From: a virus
DNA length: 47,462 nucleotides
IMG/VR virus record: IMGVR_UViG_3300031578_000074
Location: 1-47,462 of that record
Reading direction: 5' to 3' (one strand)
Positions 7,296-13,942 of this stretch are shown here, in pieces. The translations under genes were made by a program, and so were the position numbers. The notes beneath the pieces were generated by a model. The model searched no databases and had not been told where the DNA came from. It saw nothing but the letters and a program-made list of their open reading frames with translations. The stretch's first letter is position 1, and each line of letters starts with the position of its first letter.

Positions 7296-7325
7296 CAAAG
7301 ATATGCAATTAATTTAACATACAAA
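7296..7325 (-). promoter_or_regulatory. Bacteroidota-type promoter for the replication genes
   Basis: Read on the minus strand, TTTG (7325-7322) is followed after 18 bases by TATCTTTG (7303-7296). This matches the Bacteroidota -33 TTTG and -7 TAnnTTTG boxes. Transcription would start near 7289 and give a leader of about 130 bases with a stable hairpin before the HNH, DUF1376 and DnaB genes. Confidence 0.7.
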
Positions 7326-7336
7326 TAAAATTTCAG

Positions 7337-7996
7337 TTATTTTATACTTAAATTAGTTTTTCTTTTCAATCCATAAGAAGCCCTCAATTTTTCTATTCTC
7401 CATGTCTTACGCATTGATTCAGCTGCTTTAGTTCTGTTCTGATTACGAAGCATATTTTCGCTTCTGCTTATCATTTCCAAATTCTGAATACCAGGATTAA
7501 GCTGATTACCATCACTGAAAATAACTATCATTCCTTTTGGAATATCACCATATTGTTGCATCCAAATTACCCGGTGTAATGCCTCCCATTTGTTCGGTTC
7601 TGATATTTTCACTTCATAGTACCCATCTTTAGTAATTCTCTTACTGCCTACCGATTTATGATTCTTAGGGATATTCCCCTTCTGAAATTTAGTCGAACTG
7701 CAATGGTTATGATTCTTTCCCTTATTGAATGGTTTATGGCCGGTACCAAATCTCTTTGCATCCATTATCTGTTCTGACTTTTTAAGTTTATGAATGCGCT
7801 TTAATCTTAATATTGTCGATTCTGCAACATTGAATTGTTTGGCAAGCTCATAATTGAACTTATCAGGATATAACTTTTTTATTTCTTCAATCTCAAAAGT
7901 CATCAAATATTTTCTTTCACCGTTTTTTTTAAAAGATAACTTCTTTGAGTTGTTACTTTTTGGAGGGGAAGCAATATATAGTTCAAAGTTTTCCAT
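7337..7996 (-). CDS. HNH homing endonuclease-like protein
   Basis: A 219-residue protein with three parts. An N-terminal helix-turn-helix recognition module lies at about 40-70 (YPDKFNYELAKQFNVAESTILRLKRIHKL). A linker rich in Lys and Asn follows. The C-terminal HNH_3-type nuclease has GYYEVKISEP, ALHRVIWMQQYG and NLEMISRSENMLRN. This layout is typical of free-standing phage homing endonucleases that copy themselves into related genomes. The start codon overlaps the methyltransferase stop as TGATG, so it is cleanly coupled. It sits immediately upstream of the promoter that drives the replication genes. Confidence 0.82.
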   Translation of the reverse strand: MENFELYIASPPKSNNSKKLSFKKNGERKYLMTFEIEEIKKLYPDKFNYELAKQFNVAESTILRLKRIHKLKKSEQIMDAKRFGTGHKPFNKGKNHNHCSSTKFQKGNIPKNHKSVGSKRITKDGYYEVKISEPNKWEALHRVIWMQQYGDIPKGMIVIFSDGNQLNPGIQNLEMISRSENMLRNQNRTKAAESMRKTWRIEKLRASYGLKRKTNLSIK

Positions 7997-8631
7997 CAAA
8001 ATAAATTTAACTGCAATTTATGATTCTCAAAACGCTTGCATCCGGCATCGTAGTAGTCCTTATCCAGCTCACAACCCCAATAATCAAAGCCACCGTCCCA
8101 GCAGGCAATACGTGAACTCTGGCTGCCCATGTGAGAATCGAATATCTTGTCTCCGGGCTTTGCGTAGTTCTTGAGAAGCCATTTATAAAGTTGTACGGGC
8201 TTTTGTGAAATATGTATTCTATCATCTTGATTACTATTTATTTTAACTAATTTTGAATGTTCAATAAATGACGTCCATGCTAATTCAATTTGGCTCATCG
8301 AAGGAATATAAGTCATTTTGTCCCAACAAATCATACAACGTGTTGAATCTAAATATTTAATAAAATAATTACCACCCCATATAATTTGATTTTTTGATAC
8401 TCTTATCAGTTCAGAAAAGTAATAATAATTAGGTGTTTCTTTATCCCATTCCGTTCCTCCCTTTCTTGCAAGTCGCCTTAGATTGTTTCCGCTTTTTGTT
8501 TCAATGGCATTTCTATTATCAAGACCCCCATTTATCCCATACGGCGGATCAACAATAGCCAGCTCAAAGAACTTATCCGGTATGTCCTTCATGTATTCCA
8601 TGCAATCAATATTATATACCTCGCTAATCAT
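7996..8631 (-). CDS. DNA N-methyltransferase (DPPY type)
   Basis: A 211-residue SAM-dependent DNA methyltransferase of the N6-adenine/N4-cytosine class. The catalytic motif is VDPPYGIN with DPPY at 28-31. The SAM-binding region is near the C-terminus (KPGDKIFDSHMGSQSSRIA), a beta-class order in which the FxGxG motif is modified to DSHMGS. ISQKPVQLYKWLLKNY is the typical helix before it. No restriction enzyme is adjacent, so it is an orphan enzyme, probably for protection or regulation. It begins one base below the NinG gene. Confidence 0.92.
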   Translation of the reverse strand: MISEVYNIDCMEYMKDIPDKFFELAIVDPPYGINGGLDNRNAIETKSGNNLRRLARKGGTEWDKETPNYYYFSELIRVSKNQIIWGGNYFIKYLDSTRCMICWDKMTYIPSMSQIELAWTSFIEHSKLVKINSNQDDRIHISQKPVQLYKWLLKNYAKPGDKIFDSHMGSQSSRIACWDGGFDYWGCELDKDYYDAGCKRFENHKLQLNLF

Positions 8632-9042
8632 TTAACAAATTGTTTTCTGGTTCCTTAATTCCTTAACTTTTGCCTTGTATTTTTCAATCAGCTCAATAAG
8701 TTCGGAACGGCTCCACTTGTAACCAATATGCTTATATTCCTGAGCGCACTCTGCAAGATATTCAACATTCTCGCGCCCTATTCTTAACCATAAATTTCTG
8801 CCGTAATGTATTAAATGTGATTCATCAAAGCAGTTACACCCGGCGCATTCGCCATGTACGTTATCCTCGTTGAATCTTAACCCATCATATCCCTGGGTGG
8901 GGAAGTAGTGACCCGCTTGTAAAGGCTTCATTAAACCGCAGGAAATACACGGTCTTCCCTGATCTCTTAACCGGATGTACTCGTTAAAGATTTTTTGGCA
9001 GTCAGCTTTAAGCTTCGGTAGGCTTTTCGTTTTTCGTTTCAT
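8632..9042 (-). CDS. ninG: NinG/Rap-like recombination protein
   Basis: A 136-residue protein of the NinG (Rap) family, which in lambda acts on branched DNA during recombination. The zinc-binding core is visible: PCISCG (Cys32, Cys35), AGHYFP (His45), then FNEDNVHGECAGCNC (His63, Cys66, Cys69). The C-terminal helices contain the expected basic stretch. Most family members are longer; the N-terminal extension is short here. It overlaps the preceding small gene by 35 bases. Confidence 0.88.
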   Translation of the reverse strand: MKRKTKSLPKLKADCQKIFNEYIRLRDQGRPCISCGLMKPLQAGHYFPTQGYDGLRFNEDNVHGECAGCNCFDESHLIHYGRNLWLRIGRENVEYLAECAQEYKHIGYKWSRSELIELIEKYKAKVKELRNQKTIC

Positions 9043-9202
9043 TTATGTAGTCTTTTAATATTTTTACTCGCCTTTCTAATTTAAACAAATAGAAGTCTAT
9101 TGTAATAAAATCAGGTTTTGCACTTCTCGCTTCATCTCTGATATTTTTAATATATCCATCAATTTGTTTCCAAAATAGGTCAAAATCTTTATTATCATCC
9201 AT
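9008..9202 (-). CDS. hypothetical helical protein
   Basis: A 64-residue charged, helical protein with no recognised family. Its 3' end overlaps the NinG start by 35 bases, and the upstream gene ends two bases before its ATG, so it is read as part of the same operon. Confidence 0.5.
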   Translation of the reverse strand: MDDNKDFDLFWKQIDGYIKNIRDEARSAKPDFITIDFYLFKLERRVKILKDYINETKNEKPTEA

Positions 9203-9203
9203 T

Positions 9204-9398
9204 TCATAAGCTTATGAATAATGAAGCGATATCATCAAACGTCACTTCCCGGTGCTTTACCTCTTTCAGCTTTGCAACAATCATCTCGTTCCACAGGAGA
9301 ATGATCTCATTTGCTTTTGATTCCCTTGTTGACTTTGATGAAGGGTAATAAGCAATATCATCTATTATCTCAATGATCTTTTTTTGTATGTCTTTCAT
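9204..9398 (-). CDS. hypothetical helical protein
   Basis: A 64-residue protein of unknown function, alpha-helical by composition with repeated Ile and Lys. Its ATG overlaps the stop of the cysteine-rich ORF upstream (ATGA), which argues for coupled translation. Confidence 0.5.
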   Translation of the reverse strand: MKDIQKKIIEIIDDIAYYPSSKSTRESKANEIILLWNEMIVAKLKEVKHREVTFDDIASLFISL

Positions 9399-9574
9399 TC
9401 TGTTTCGTTTATTTCAATTATTACATATCCAGTCCCATTACATTCTTCACATTCAACCTGAACAGGACACCCAAATTCAAAGCAATCTGTAATTTGTGGG
9501 TTTGCATAATGTGCATTACTGTGATCAGTATACCATCCATTACCACCACATACCTGACAAGTATCTGTAGCCAT
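9395..9574 (-). CDS. 59-residue DnaJ-like cysteine-rich zinc protein
   Basis: A short protein with two CxxCxGxG-type knuckles as in the DnaJ cysteine-rich domain: CQVCGGNG at 6-13 and CEECNGTG at 42-49, with further Cys at 31 and 36. It probably binds zinc. The start lies at the end of the 9574-9873 gene and the stop overlaps the next start as ATGA. It is likely a small accessory or host-interaction protein. Confidence 0.65.
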   Translation of the reverse strand: MATDTCQVCGGNGWYTDHSNAHYANPQITDCFEFGCPVQVECEECNGTGYVIIEINETE

Positions 9575-9873
9575 TAGTACAAATATTTAATTAATTGCTC
9601 ATAAACAAAATCCCGGTTCTCGTTAACTTCATCAAGTTCGTTCTGGGTCAACTCTCTGTCGTTATAATCAGCACTGCAAATATACGCATCGCAGTAATCA
9701 GGATAATCATTATGATCAACCTGGTCAAATTCAATGTTACTGATCTTTGAAAAGTCTAATTTAGTTAAATTATCAACCTCGTCCCTGATCTGCCTTGTGG
9801 CTTCTCCAAGTTCAAACTCATCGTCATCAGCGGGATTGTGAAACTGGTAAATGTTGATTTTATCTTTCATCAT
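9574..9873 (-). CDS. acidic hypothetical protein
   Basis: A 99-residue, very acidic protein (many Asp and Glu, few Lys) that starts with MMKDKINIYQFHNPADDDEFE. Such charge could reflect DNA mimicry, but I see no family signature and do not assign one. It lies in the early operon between two short ORFs. Confidence 0.55.
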   Translation of the reverse strand: MMKDKINIYQFHNPADDDEFELGEATRQIRDEVDNLTKLDFSKISNIEFDQVDHNDYPDYCDAYICSADYNDRELTQNELDEVNENRDFVYEQLIKYLY

Positions 9874-9876
9874 AGC

Positions 9877-10056
9877 TTATTTATTATACCATTGTTTTCT
9901 CTGTGTATCTGTCGTTTTCTCAAGAAAGTTAATCACACAATCCAAATCAACTCCTGCGTAATCCTGCATATATTGCAACATAAATTCAGTTGATTTATCA
10001 TTCTCATCACAGTAATCCCATGCAATAAATAGTTTTTCTTTTGTTTCTGCTTTCAT
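9877..10056 (-). CDS. 59-residue hypothetical protein
   Basis: A short ORF (MKAETKEKLFIAWDYCDEND...) predicted helical, acidic at the front and basic at the end. The ATG overlaps the stop of the upstream gene as ATGA, supporting translation. The function is unknown. Confidence 0.5.
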   Translation of the reverse strand: MKAETKEKLFIAWDYCDENDKSTEFMLQYMQDYAGVDLDCVINFLEKTTDTQRKQWYNK

Positions 10057-10412
10057 GTCAGTTTAGATTTAAAATGTTCAATTAATACTTCCATCTTTGA
10101 ATTATAGAAATCATTGAATATCTTGTAACCTTCCGGGGATTGCTCCCATGTGCGATACAAAACAGCTCTTAAACGTTGTGATGGAGTTTTATTAGTGTCA
10201 TCATATTCAACCTTCAGAGAATCCAAATCATTAATTTCCTTTGTTGTGAATGGATCAGGAGCAAAAGCCAAATAACCTACTTTATTAAGTGAGTAATGAA
10301 TATCAGCCATCTGTTGAGGCGAAAGTTCATTTGTCTCAAAACTTAATTTAAGGGTCCGATCTTTTAATGACCGGTACCCTTCAAGTTGTGCTGGTAATTG
10401 AAAAGTTTTCAC
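10053..10412 (-). CDS. hypothetical protein
   Basis: A 119-residue protein I cannot assign. The sequence mixes beta (LKLSFETNEL) and helical segments (QQMADIHYSLNKVGYLAF; GYKIFNDFYNSKMEVLIEH). It overlaps the upstream gene by 4 bases and forms a set with it and the SSB-like protein, a set often found together in phages near recombination functions (inference). Confidence 0.55.
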   Translation of the reverse strand: MKTFQLPAQLEGYRSLKDRTLKLSFETNELSPQQMADIHYSLNKVGYLAFAPDPFTTKEINDLDSLKVEYDDTNKTPSQRLRAVLYRTWEQSPEGYKIFNDFYNSKMEVLIEHFKSKLT

Positions 10413-10873
10413 AGCGTAATTGTTACCTTAGTTTTACTGGTTCTCGTCGGCTTAGTAAGAAAGTTACCATTTACAGGATCAACAGTACCCTCATAAGGGA
10501 TTGACTTTAAAAAGGCTTCACGTTCTTTTAATTTCTTTTTTAATTCTGCAAGTTCCTTCTGCAGGTCATACCATTGCTCATCACCACATTCTTTAAAGTC
10601 ATTCCTTACCCCTGTTTCTGCAATAGAAAACTCACAGCCTAAATGCTTAAAGGTTTTTTCTTTGTATTTCTCCGCTTCGGTTAAGAAGTGTTCATCAATG
10701 TCGTCATCAGTCAAAACGTCGTCAAGTGTTTTCTGAATAAGTTTCAAGTGTTTCAGTATTGAAAGAGGGTCCCGGTCATTTGCAAGAATCTCAGATTTTA
10801 ACATTCTGGCAAATTGTGCTACCTCCAGTTTTTCAGAAGGTAGCACGCTGATTGTTGATAAAGCCGTCTGCAT
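10409..10873 (-). CDS. coiled-coil hypothetical protein
   Basis: A 154-residue protein, helical, with a clear coiled coil around residues 103-125 (DLQKELAELKKKLKEREAFLK) and a beta-like C-terminal tail. No enzyme motif is seen. It starts two bases after the SSB-like gene stops, and is coupled (ATGA) to the next gene. Proteins of this size and position are usually accessory to ssDNA-binding or recombination; that is context only. Confidence 0.55.
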   Translation of the reverse strand: MQTALSTISVLPSEKLEVAQFARMLKSEILANDRDPLSILKHLKLIQKTLDDVLTDDDIDEHFLTEAEKYKEKTFKHLGCEFSIAETGVRNDFKECGDEQWYDLQKELAELKKKLKEREAFLKSIPYEGTVDPVNGNFLTKPTRTSKTKVTITL

Positions 10874-10875
10874 GT

Positions 10876-11556
10876 TTAAAATATAAATTGTGTTAACAAT
10901 CCCAATGCAATAGGCATGGTCAAAATGAAGGGCAGATCAGAAAGATCGTCATTACTGTTATCATTCTCATCCCTTGTCTGATTTGGTTCCTGTAAACTTT
11001 TGAACTCATCGGATGATTTTATCTTATCCTTCATGTAATCGGAAAGACTTTCGAATACTTCCCAATCAAAGGTATCATAAGAAAGCACTCTCATAGGATT
11101 GATTTGTGGAGGGCATTCCTGACCTTTCATTAGTTTAGAAATAGATGTAACTTTAACATAGTTCTTTGAAGAATCAGTTATCCCCGGTTGGTGAATAACA
11201 GAAAGAATACAGGGTTGCCCCAGAAGCTTAGTTATATCAAATTTGCGGGCTTCTTCCTCTGTGTAGCCCTTGCCTCTCCATGACTCAAGATCGTGCCTTA
11301 AAGTGGCCTTTTCGTGCATTGACAGGGTATATGTCTTTGATACAACAAATGGCTCCGGGCCTTTGTCCTCATTGAATACTGCCAGTTCATCCGGAAGCTC
11401 CCACGTTATACTGACTTTGTGGGCTTTCTTTTTCTTACCTTCAAACTCGGTTTCAATAGTACCTATCTGAATCATTGAATAACAACGAGCCATGTAAGTA
11501 CCTGGTTCAATTTGAATGAAATTTTCACCATCTTTTTTTTCTGCGTAAATTGCCAT
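10876..11556 (-). CDS. SSB-like OB-fold protein with extended tail
   Basis: A 226-residue protein. Residues 15-145 alternate strands as in OB-fold nucleic-acid binders (IEPGTYMARCYSMIQIGT, KKAHKVSITWELP, CILSVIHQP, YVKVTSISKL). Residues 186-210 form an acidic flexible tail ending in NSNDDLSDLPF, which looks like the conserved C-terminal tip of bacterial SSB (DDxPF) used to recruit partners. Unusually, the frame continues for 16 hydrophobic residues (ILTMPIALGLLTQFIF). It is probably the phage's ssDNA-binding protein for replication or recombination. Confidence 0.6.
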   Translation of the reverse strand: MAIYAEKKDGENFIQIEPGTYMARCYSMIQIGTIETEFEGKKKKAHKVSITWELPDELAVFNEDKGPEPFVVSKTYTLSMHEKATLRHDLESWRGKGYTEEEARKFDITKLLGQPCILSVIHQPGITDSSKNYVKVTSISKLMKGQECPPQINPMRVLSYDTFDWEVFESLSDYMKDKIKSSDEFKSLQEPNQTRDENDNSNDDLSDLPFILTMPIALGLLTQFIF

Positions 11557-11563
11557 AATTTTA

Positions 11564-11710
11564 TTATTTAAGGGTTTTTAGTTTCAGTGCGCACTTATCG
11601 CACACCTTTATATTTTTTGATCGTTTGTCACCTACCCGACAAATCGGGCAATAACTGTGAGGGTTAATCACGTTGATTATTCCCTCAAATAATGGATGTA
11701 CGTTATTCAT
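11564..11710 (-). CDS. 48-residue zinc-ribbon protein
   Basis: A short ORF with two knuckles, CPIC (21-24) and CDKC (37-40), separated by a basic loop, ending in a basic helix. This is a minimal zinc ribbon, often nucleic-acid binding. It starts inside the end of the previous short ORF and ends 7 bases before the SSB-like gene. Confidence 0.6.
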   Translation of the reverse strand: MNNVHPLFEGIINVINPHSYCPICRVGDKRSKNIKVCDKCALKLKTLK

Positions 11711-11879
11711 TGTTGATATAATTTTTGTTAACTATCATTTTTTGGATATACATAGAATCGAAGTTCTTACTCTTGAAATGCTTTTTATTCACATTGGCTA
11801 AATACTTTGAAGAATACACTCCAAGTACTTCGGTATCTTCATACCACCATGAACCAGTTAAAACATATACTGTTATCAT
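11703..11879 (-). CDS. 58-residue hypothetical protein
   Basis: A short ORF beginning MITVYVLTGSWWYEDTEVLG. The ATG shares its first base with the stop of the HTH gene (TAATG), so it is likely translated by re-initiation. The N-terminal part looks like a small beta-hairpin; the function is unknown. Confidence 0.5.
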   Translation of the reverse strand: MITVYVLTGSWWYEDTEVLGVYSSKYLANVNKKHFKSKNFDSMYIQKMIVNKNYINNE

Positions 11880-12136
11880 TATTCTGATATTAATTGTGTA
11901 ATTGAAATCCCCAATGTTGTTGCGATAATCCAGACCAGTTGCAGGTCGGGGTGCGAACTTTTACCGGCGTTCATGCGAGCCAGTATGTTGACTTTCGTCT
12001 TGGGCCCTGACGAGTAAGAACACATGGTAAGCCCTGCCAGTCTTTTATAAGTCATCTTCTTCGCTGGGTTATCTCTTATCTCTTCCCAGTGACGTTTATT
12101 GTACTCTTTAATCTCTCTTGTTAAGTGTATTTTCAT
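11879..12136 (-). CDS. XRE-like helix-turn-helix regulator
   Basis: An 85-residue protein with the helical pattern of a Cro/CI-type DNA-binding domain. MTYKRLAGLTMC is the first HTH helix, KTKVNILARMNAGKSSHPDLQLVWIIATTLGISITQLI covers the recognition helix and the typical C-terminal LxxIAxxLxI motif. It is the only clear transcription regulator in the window. A likely target is the control region 12987-13189 lying upstream, which has operator-like repeats; that link is inference. Confidence 0.65.
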   Translation of the reverse strand: MKIHLTREIKEYNKRHWEEIRDNPAKKMTYKRLAGLTMCSYSSGPKTKVNILARMNAGKSSHPDLQLVWIIATTLGISITQLISE

Positions 12137-12345
12137 TGCTTCCTCCTGCTAAGATAATTATCAACAATATCTTCTATTTCCTCAACACCATAAGTTAATT
12201 CAATCTGCTCATCTTTTAATAATTCAATTAACTCTTCTCTTATCGCCTGTAAACGATATGCCTCAAGTTCTTGCAATGCTTTGTCCCAATGACCAAAAGA
12301 AATATAGTCATGGATTCTTTCAAGTGCTTCTTCTTTCGTTTTCAT
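12133..12345 (-). CDS. hypothetical acidic helical protein
   Basis: A 70-residue, helical protein rich in Glu and Leu. I use the ATG ending at 12345 (TGATG overlap with the upstream stop) rather than the TTG codon before it. The function is unknown; it lies directly upstream of the HTH regulator and overlaps it by 4 bases. Confidence 0.5.
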   Translation of the reverse strand: MKTKEEALERIHDYISFGHWDKALQELEAYRLQAIREELIELLKDEQIELTYGVEEIEDIVDNYLSRRKQ

Positions 12346-12536
12346 CAAAACACTCCTTTCGCATTTCTTTCTAATCGCCTCTTGATCTGCCGTACCTGTT
12401 TTACAGTATAACCTTTCCTGTAAAACGTGTTCTCATATGCGCTATCCCACTCATTTAGTTCTGCCTGAGCGGCTTCTATTAAACGACTCTCAGCTTTGAT
12501 GCGAGAATCATTAATGGTTTTTTCTTCTTTTGTCAT
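12345..12536 (-). CDS. hypothetical helical protein
   Basis: A 63-residue, charged protein predicted to be two helices (residues 8-30 and 43-60) with no recognised family. It is linked to the neighbours by a TGATG overlap downstream and a shared base with the C2H2 gene's stop upstream. Confidence 0.5.
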   Translation of the reverse strand: MTKEEKTINDSRIKAESRLIEAAQAELNEWDSAYENTFYRKGYTVKQVRQIKRRLERNAKGVF

Positions 12537-12739
12537 TATATTACATTATTATTGTTATGATCATTTAATAAATGGCATCTTAAATCATCGGCAGTTCCGG
12601 TATATCCACAATAAGGACACCATGAATCATAATTTTCATTTTTCTTGCTTGCCCTATAATAATCAAGAGGTTCGTTATAATCATCTTCCGGATAAGGAGT
12701 GACTAATGCAATCCATAATTTCTTTAGAAAATCTTTCAT
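12536..12739 (-). CDS. C2H2-type zinc-finger protein
   Basis: A 67-residue protein. Residues 41-61 (CPYC, then HLLNDH) give C-x2-C-x11-H-x4-H, the classical C2H2 spacing with Cys41, Cys44, His56 and His61. The N-terminal 20 residues contain an amphipathic helix. It might bind DNA or a host protein. It is the second gene after the candidate early promoter. Confidence 0.65.
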   Translation of the reverse strand: MKDFLKKLWIALVTPYPEDDYNEPLDYYRASKKNENYDSWCPYCGYTGTADDLRCHLLNDHNNNNVI

Positions 12740-12750
12740 CCCTTTAATTT

Positions 12751-12963
12751 TTATAACGAATAAAATAATTTATAAGCATCAATGTTAAAATCAATTAACT
12801 CATATACATTTATATTTAATAAATCAATTTGCAGAGGAGTTAATAATATCGTATTATTATTCATAGCCAATCGAATACTACCCTCTTTAGTTTGGTAAAT
12901 ATTGAATAACCCTTTTACATAACCGCCTTGAATTCTGTATGTGTAGAAATTTTCTTTTGTCAT
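12751..12963 (-). CDS. hypothetical protein, first early gene
   Basis: A 70-residue protein with alternating beta-like segments (YTYRIQGGYVKGLFNIYQT, RLAMNNNTILLTPLQIDLL) and a helical end. The function is unknown. It is the first gene downstream of the candidate early promoter at 12987-13018, so it should be expressed very early, as host-takeover genes often are. Confidence 0.55.
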   Translation of the reverse strand: MTKENFYTYRIQGGYVKGLFNIYQTKEGSIRLAMNNNTILLTPLQIDLLNINVYELIDFNIDAYKLFYSL

Positions 12964-12986
12964 CTCTTTGGTTTTTAATTATGAAG

Positions 12987-13018
12987 TAAAGATATAATAT
13001 ATTTATATACAAAACAAA
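12987..13018 (-). promoter_or_regulatory. candidate early promoter
   Basis: On the minus strand, TTTG (13018-13015) and TATCTTTA (12994-12987) are separated by 20 bases. This resembles the Bacteroidota promoter and the better one at 7296-7325, with only the last base of the -7 box off consensus. It would start a transcript just upstream of the gene at 12751-12963. Confidence 0.5.
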
Positions 13019-13056
13019 TATTTATATAATTATTTTATAGCATGTATGCAAAAAGA

Positions 13057-13189
13057 GGTATTTATACTTATAAAGGTGGTATTTATACTTAGTGTTCATA
13101 TAAGTATTTATACTTACTTCAATATGGGTATTTAATTCTTTTAAAAGTGGTATTTTAAATAAGCCCTAATAAAGTGGTATTGTTTAATT
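13057..13189. repeat. six degenerate iteron-like repeats
   Basis: Repeats of GGTATTTATACTTA begin at 13057, 13078 and 13103 (nearly exact) and at 13127, 13149 and 13176 (only the first 6-8 bases kept). Steps are 21-27 bases, about two helical turns. The core GTATTTATAC is a small palindrome with arms GTAT/ATAC. They lie just upstream of the early promoter, as would operators or origin iterons. Confidence 0.6.
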
Positions 13190-13377
13190 TTACTGAATAA
13201 CTTCAGATTGTCAATGCTGAATATCAAATGATAAACTTACAGAAAGATAATGTTTGGATCAGGTGACAATTTTTTTCGAAACTTTTTCTTATATCTTCTT
13301 TTTCTTTTCTTTCTTTTTGTCCTTTTTCTTTCTTTTCTTTTTCTAAAGTGGCCTACTATTTACCACTTAAACTAAAT

Positions 13378-13403
13378 AAAAAAAGGAGGCACTAAGTACC
13401 TCC
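13378..13403 (-). terminator. rho-independent terminator of the late operon
   Basis: Minus-strand GGAGGTAC (13403-13396), loop TTA, GTGCCTCC (13392-13385), then seven T (13384-13378). The stem has 8 pairs, one of them G-U. It lies 37 bases past the stop of the last late gene (13440). Confidence 0.92.
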
Positions 13404-13439
13404 CCGAAGCAGAACCCTATAACTGCCTCTGCCCGCGAG

Positions 13440-13931
13440 TTAAAAGTTATACGTCAGAGCTGTGAGAAACAAAACTTTCTTTAGTTTCCCGTCCCGTGCA
13501 ATACCCGCATTAAGATACTTCAAAGCGTTAAATGTAATAGCTGGCGTGAATGTTGCCTTTGCCCCGTCTGTTCCAAAATTGGAGAATACAATAGCATTTA
13601 TTGACCAGTCACCTATCAATTCTTCACCGTATAATGTGAAGTGTTGATAACGAACTCCAATACCTACCTCATCAAATGAAGTCTGCGAAAGTTGTTTTAG
13701 ATCCTGATCATAATAAAATGCAAGTGCTTTCAGACCAAATGTTGGCCTGAGTGCGAAGGTTCCCTTTGCTGCATTTTCAACGGTGATGTAACTCCCATTG
13801 ATGTTAAGCGTTCTGTCCAATGATTTGACCGGTGGTGTGTACCCCGGAGTAAGGAATCCTTTTAAGAGTTCCTGCGAAAATCCCGTTACCGTAAAAGCCA
13901 ACAGGAATAATAAAATAATTGATTTCTTCAT
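13440..13931 (-). CDS. secreted outer-membrane beta-barrel-like protein
   Basis: A 163-residue protein with a clear signal peptide (about residues 1-19, ending TGFSQ). The rest is built of alternating short beta segments (FGLKALAFYYD, VGIGVRYQHFTLYGEEL, WSINAIVFSNFG) and ends in LTYNF with C-terminal Phe, as outer-membrane proteins do. It looks like a small host-type barrel or its fragment. It is the last gene of the late operon, after the membrane-protein run. It could alter the host surface late in infection, for example by blocking receptors; that is inference. The family is not identified. Confidence 0.6.
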   Translation of the reverse strand: MKKSIILLFLLAFTVTGFSQELLKGFLTPGYTPPVKSLDRTLNINGSYITVENAAKGTFALRPTFGLKALAFYYDQDLKQLSQTSFDEVGIGVRYQHFTLYGEELIGDWSINAIVFSNFGTDGAKATFTPAITFNALKYLNAGIARDGKLKKVLFLTALTYNF

Positions 13932-13942
13932 AATAGCGTTTT

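Larger units (their letters stand above)
12964..13439. other. gene-free control region between late and early operons
   Basis: This 476-base stretch holds no credible ORF. From right to left it contains the late-operon terminator (13378-13403), a small dyad AAGTGG/CCACTT at 13346-13369, a long plus-strand C/T tract (13282-13344), six degenerate GGTATTTATACTTA repeats (13057-13189), and an AT-rich segment with a candidate promoter (12987-13018). It is a likely control centre for early transcription and possibly for replication. Confidence 0.75.
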
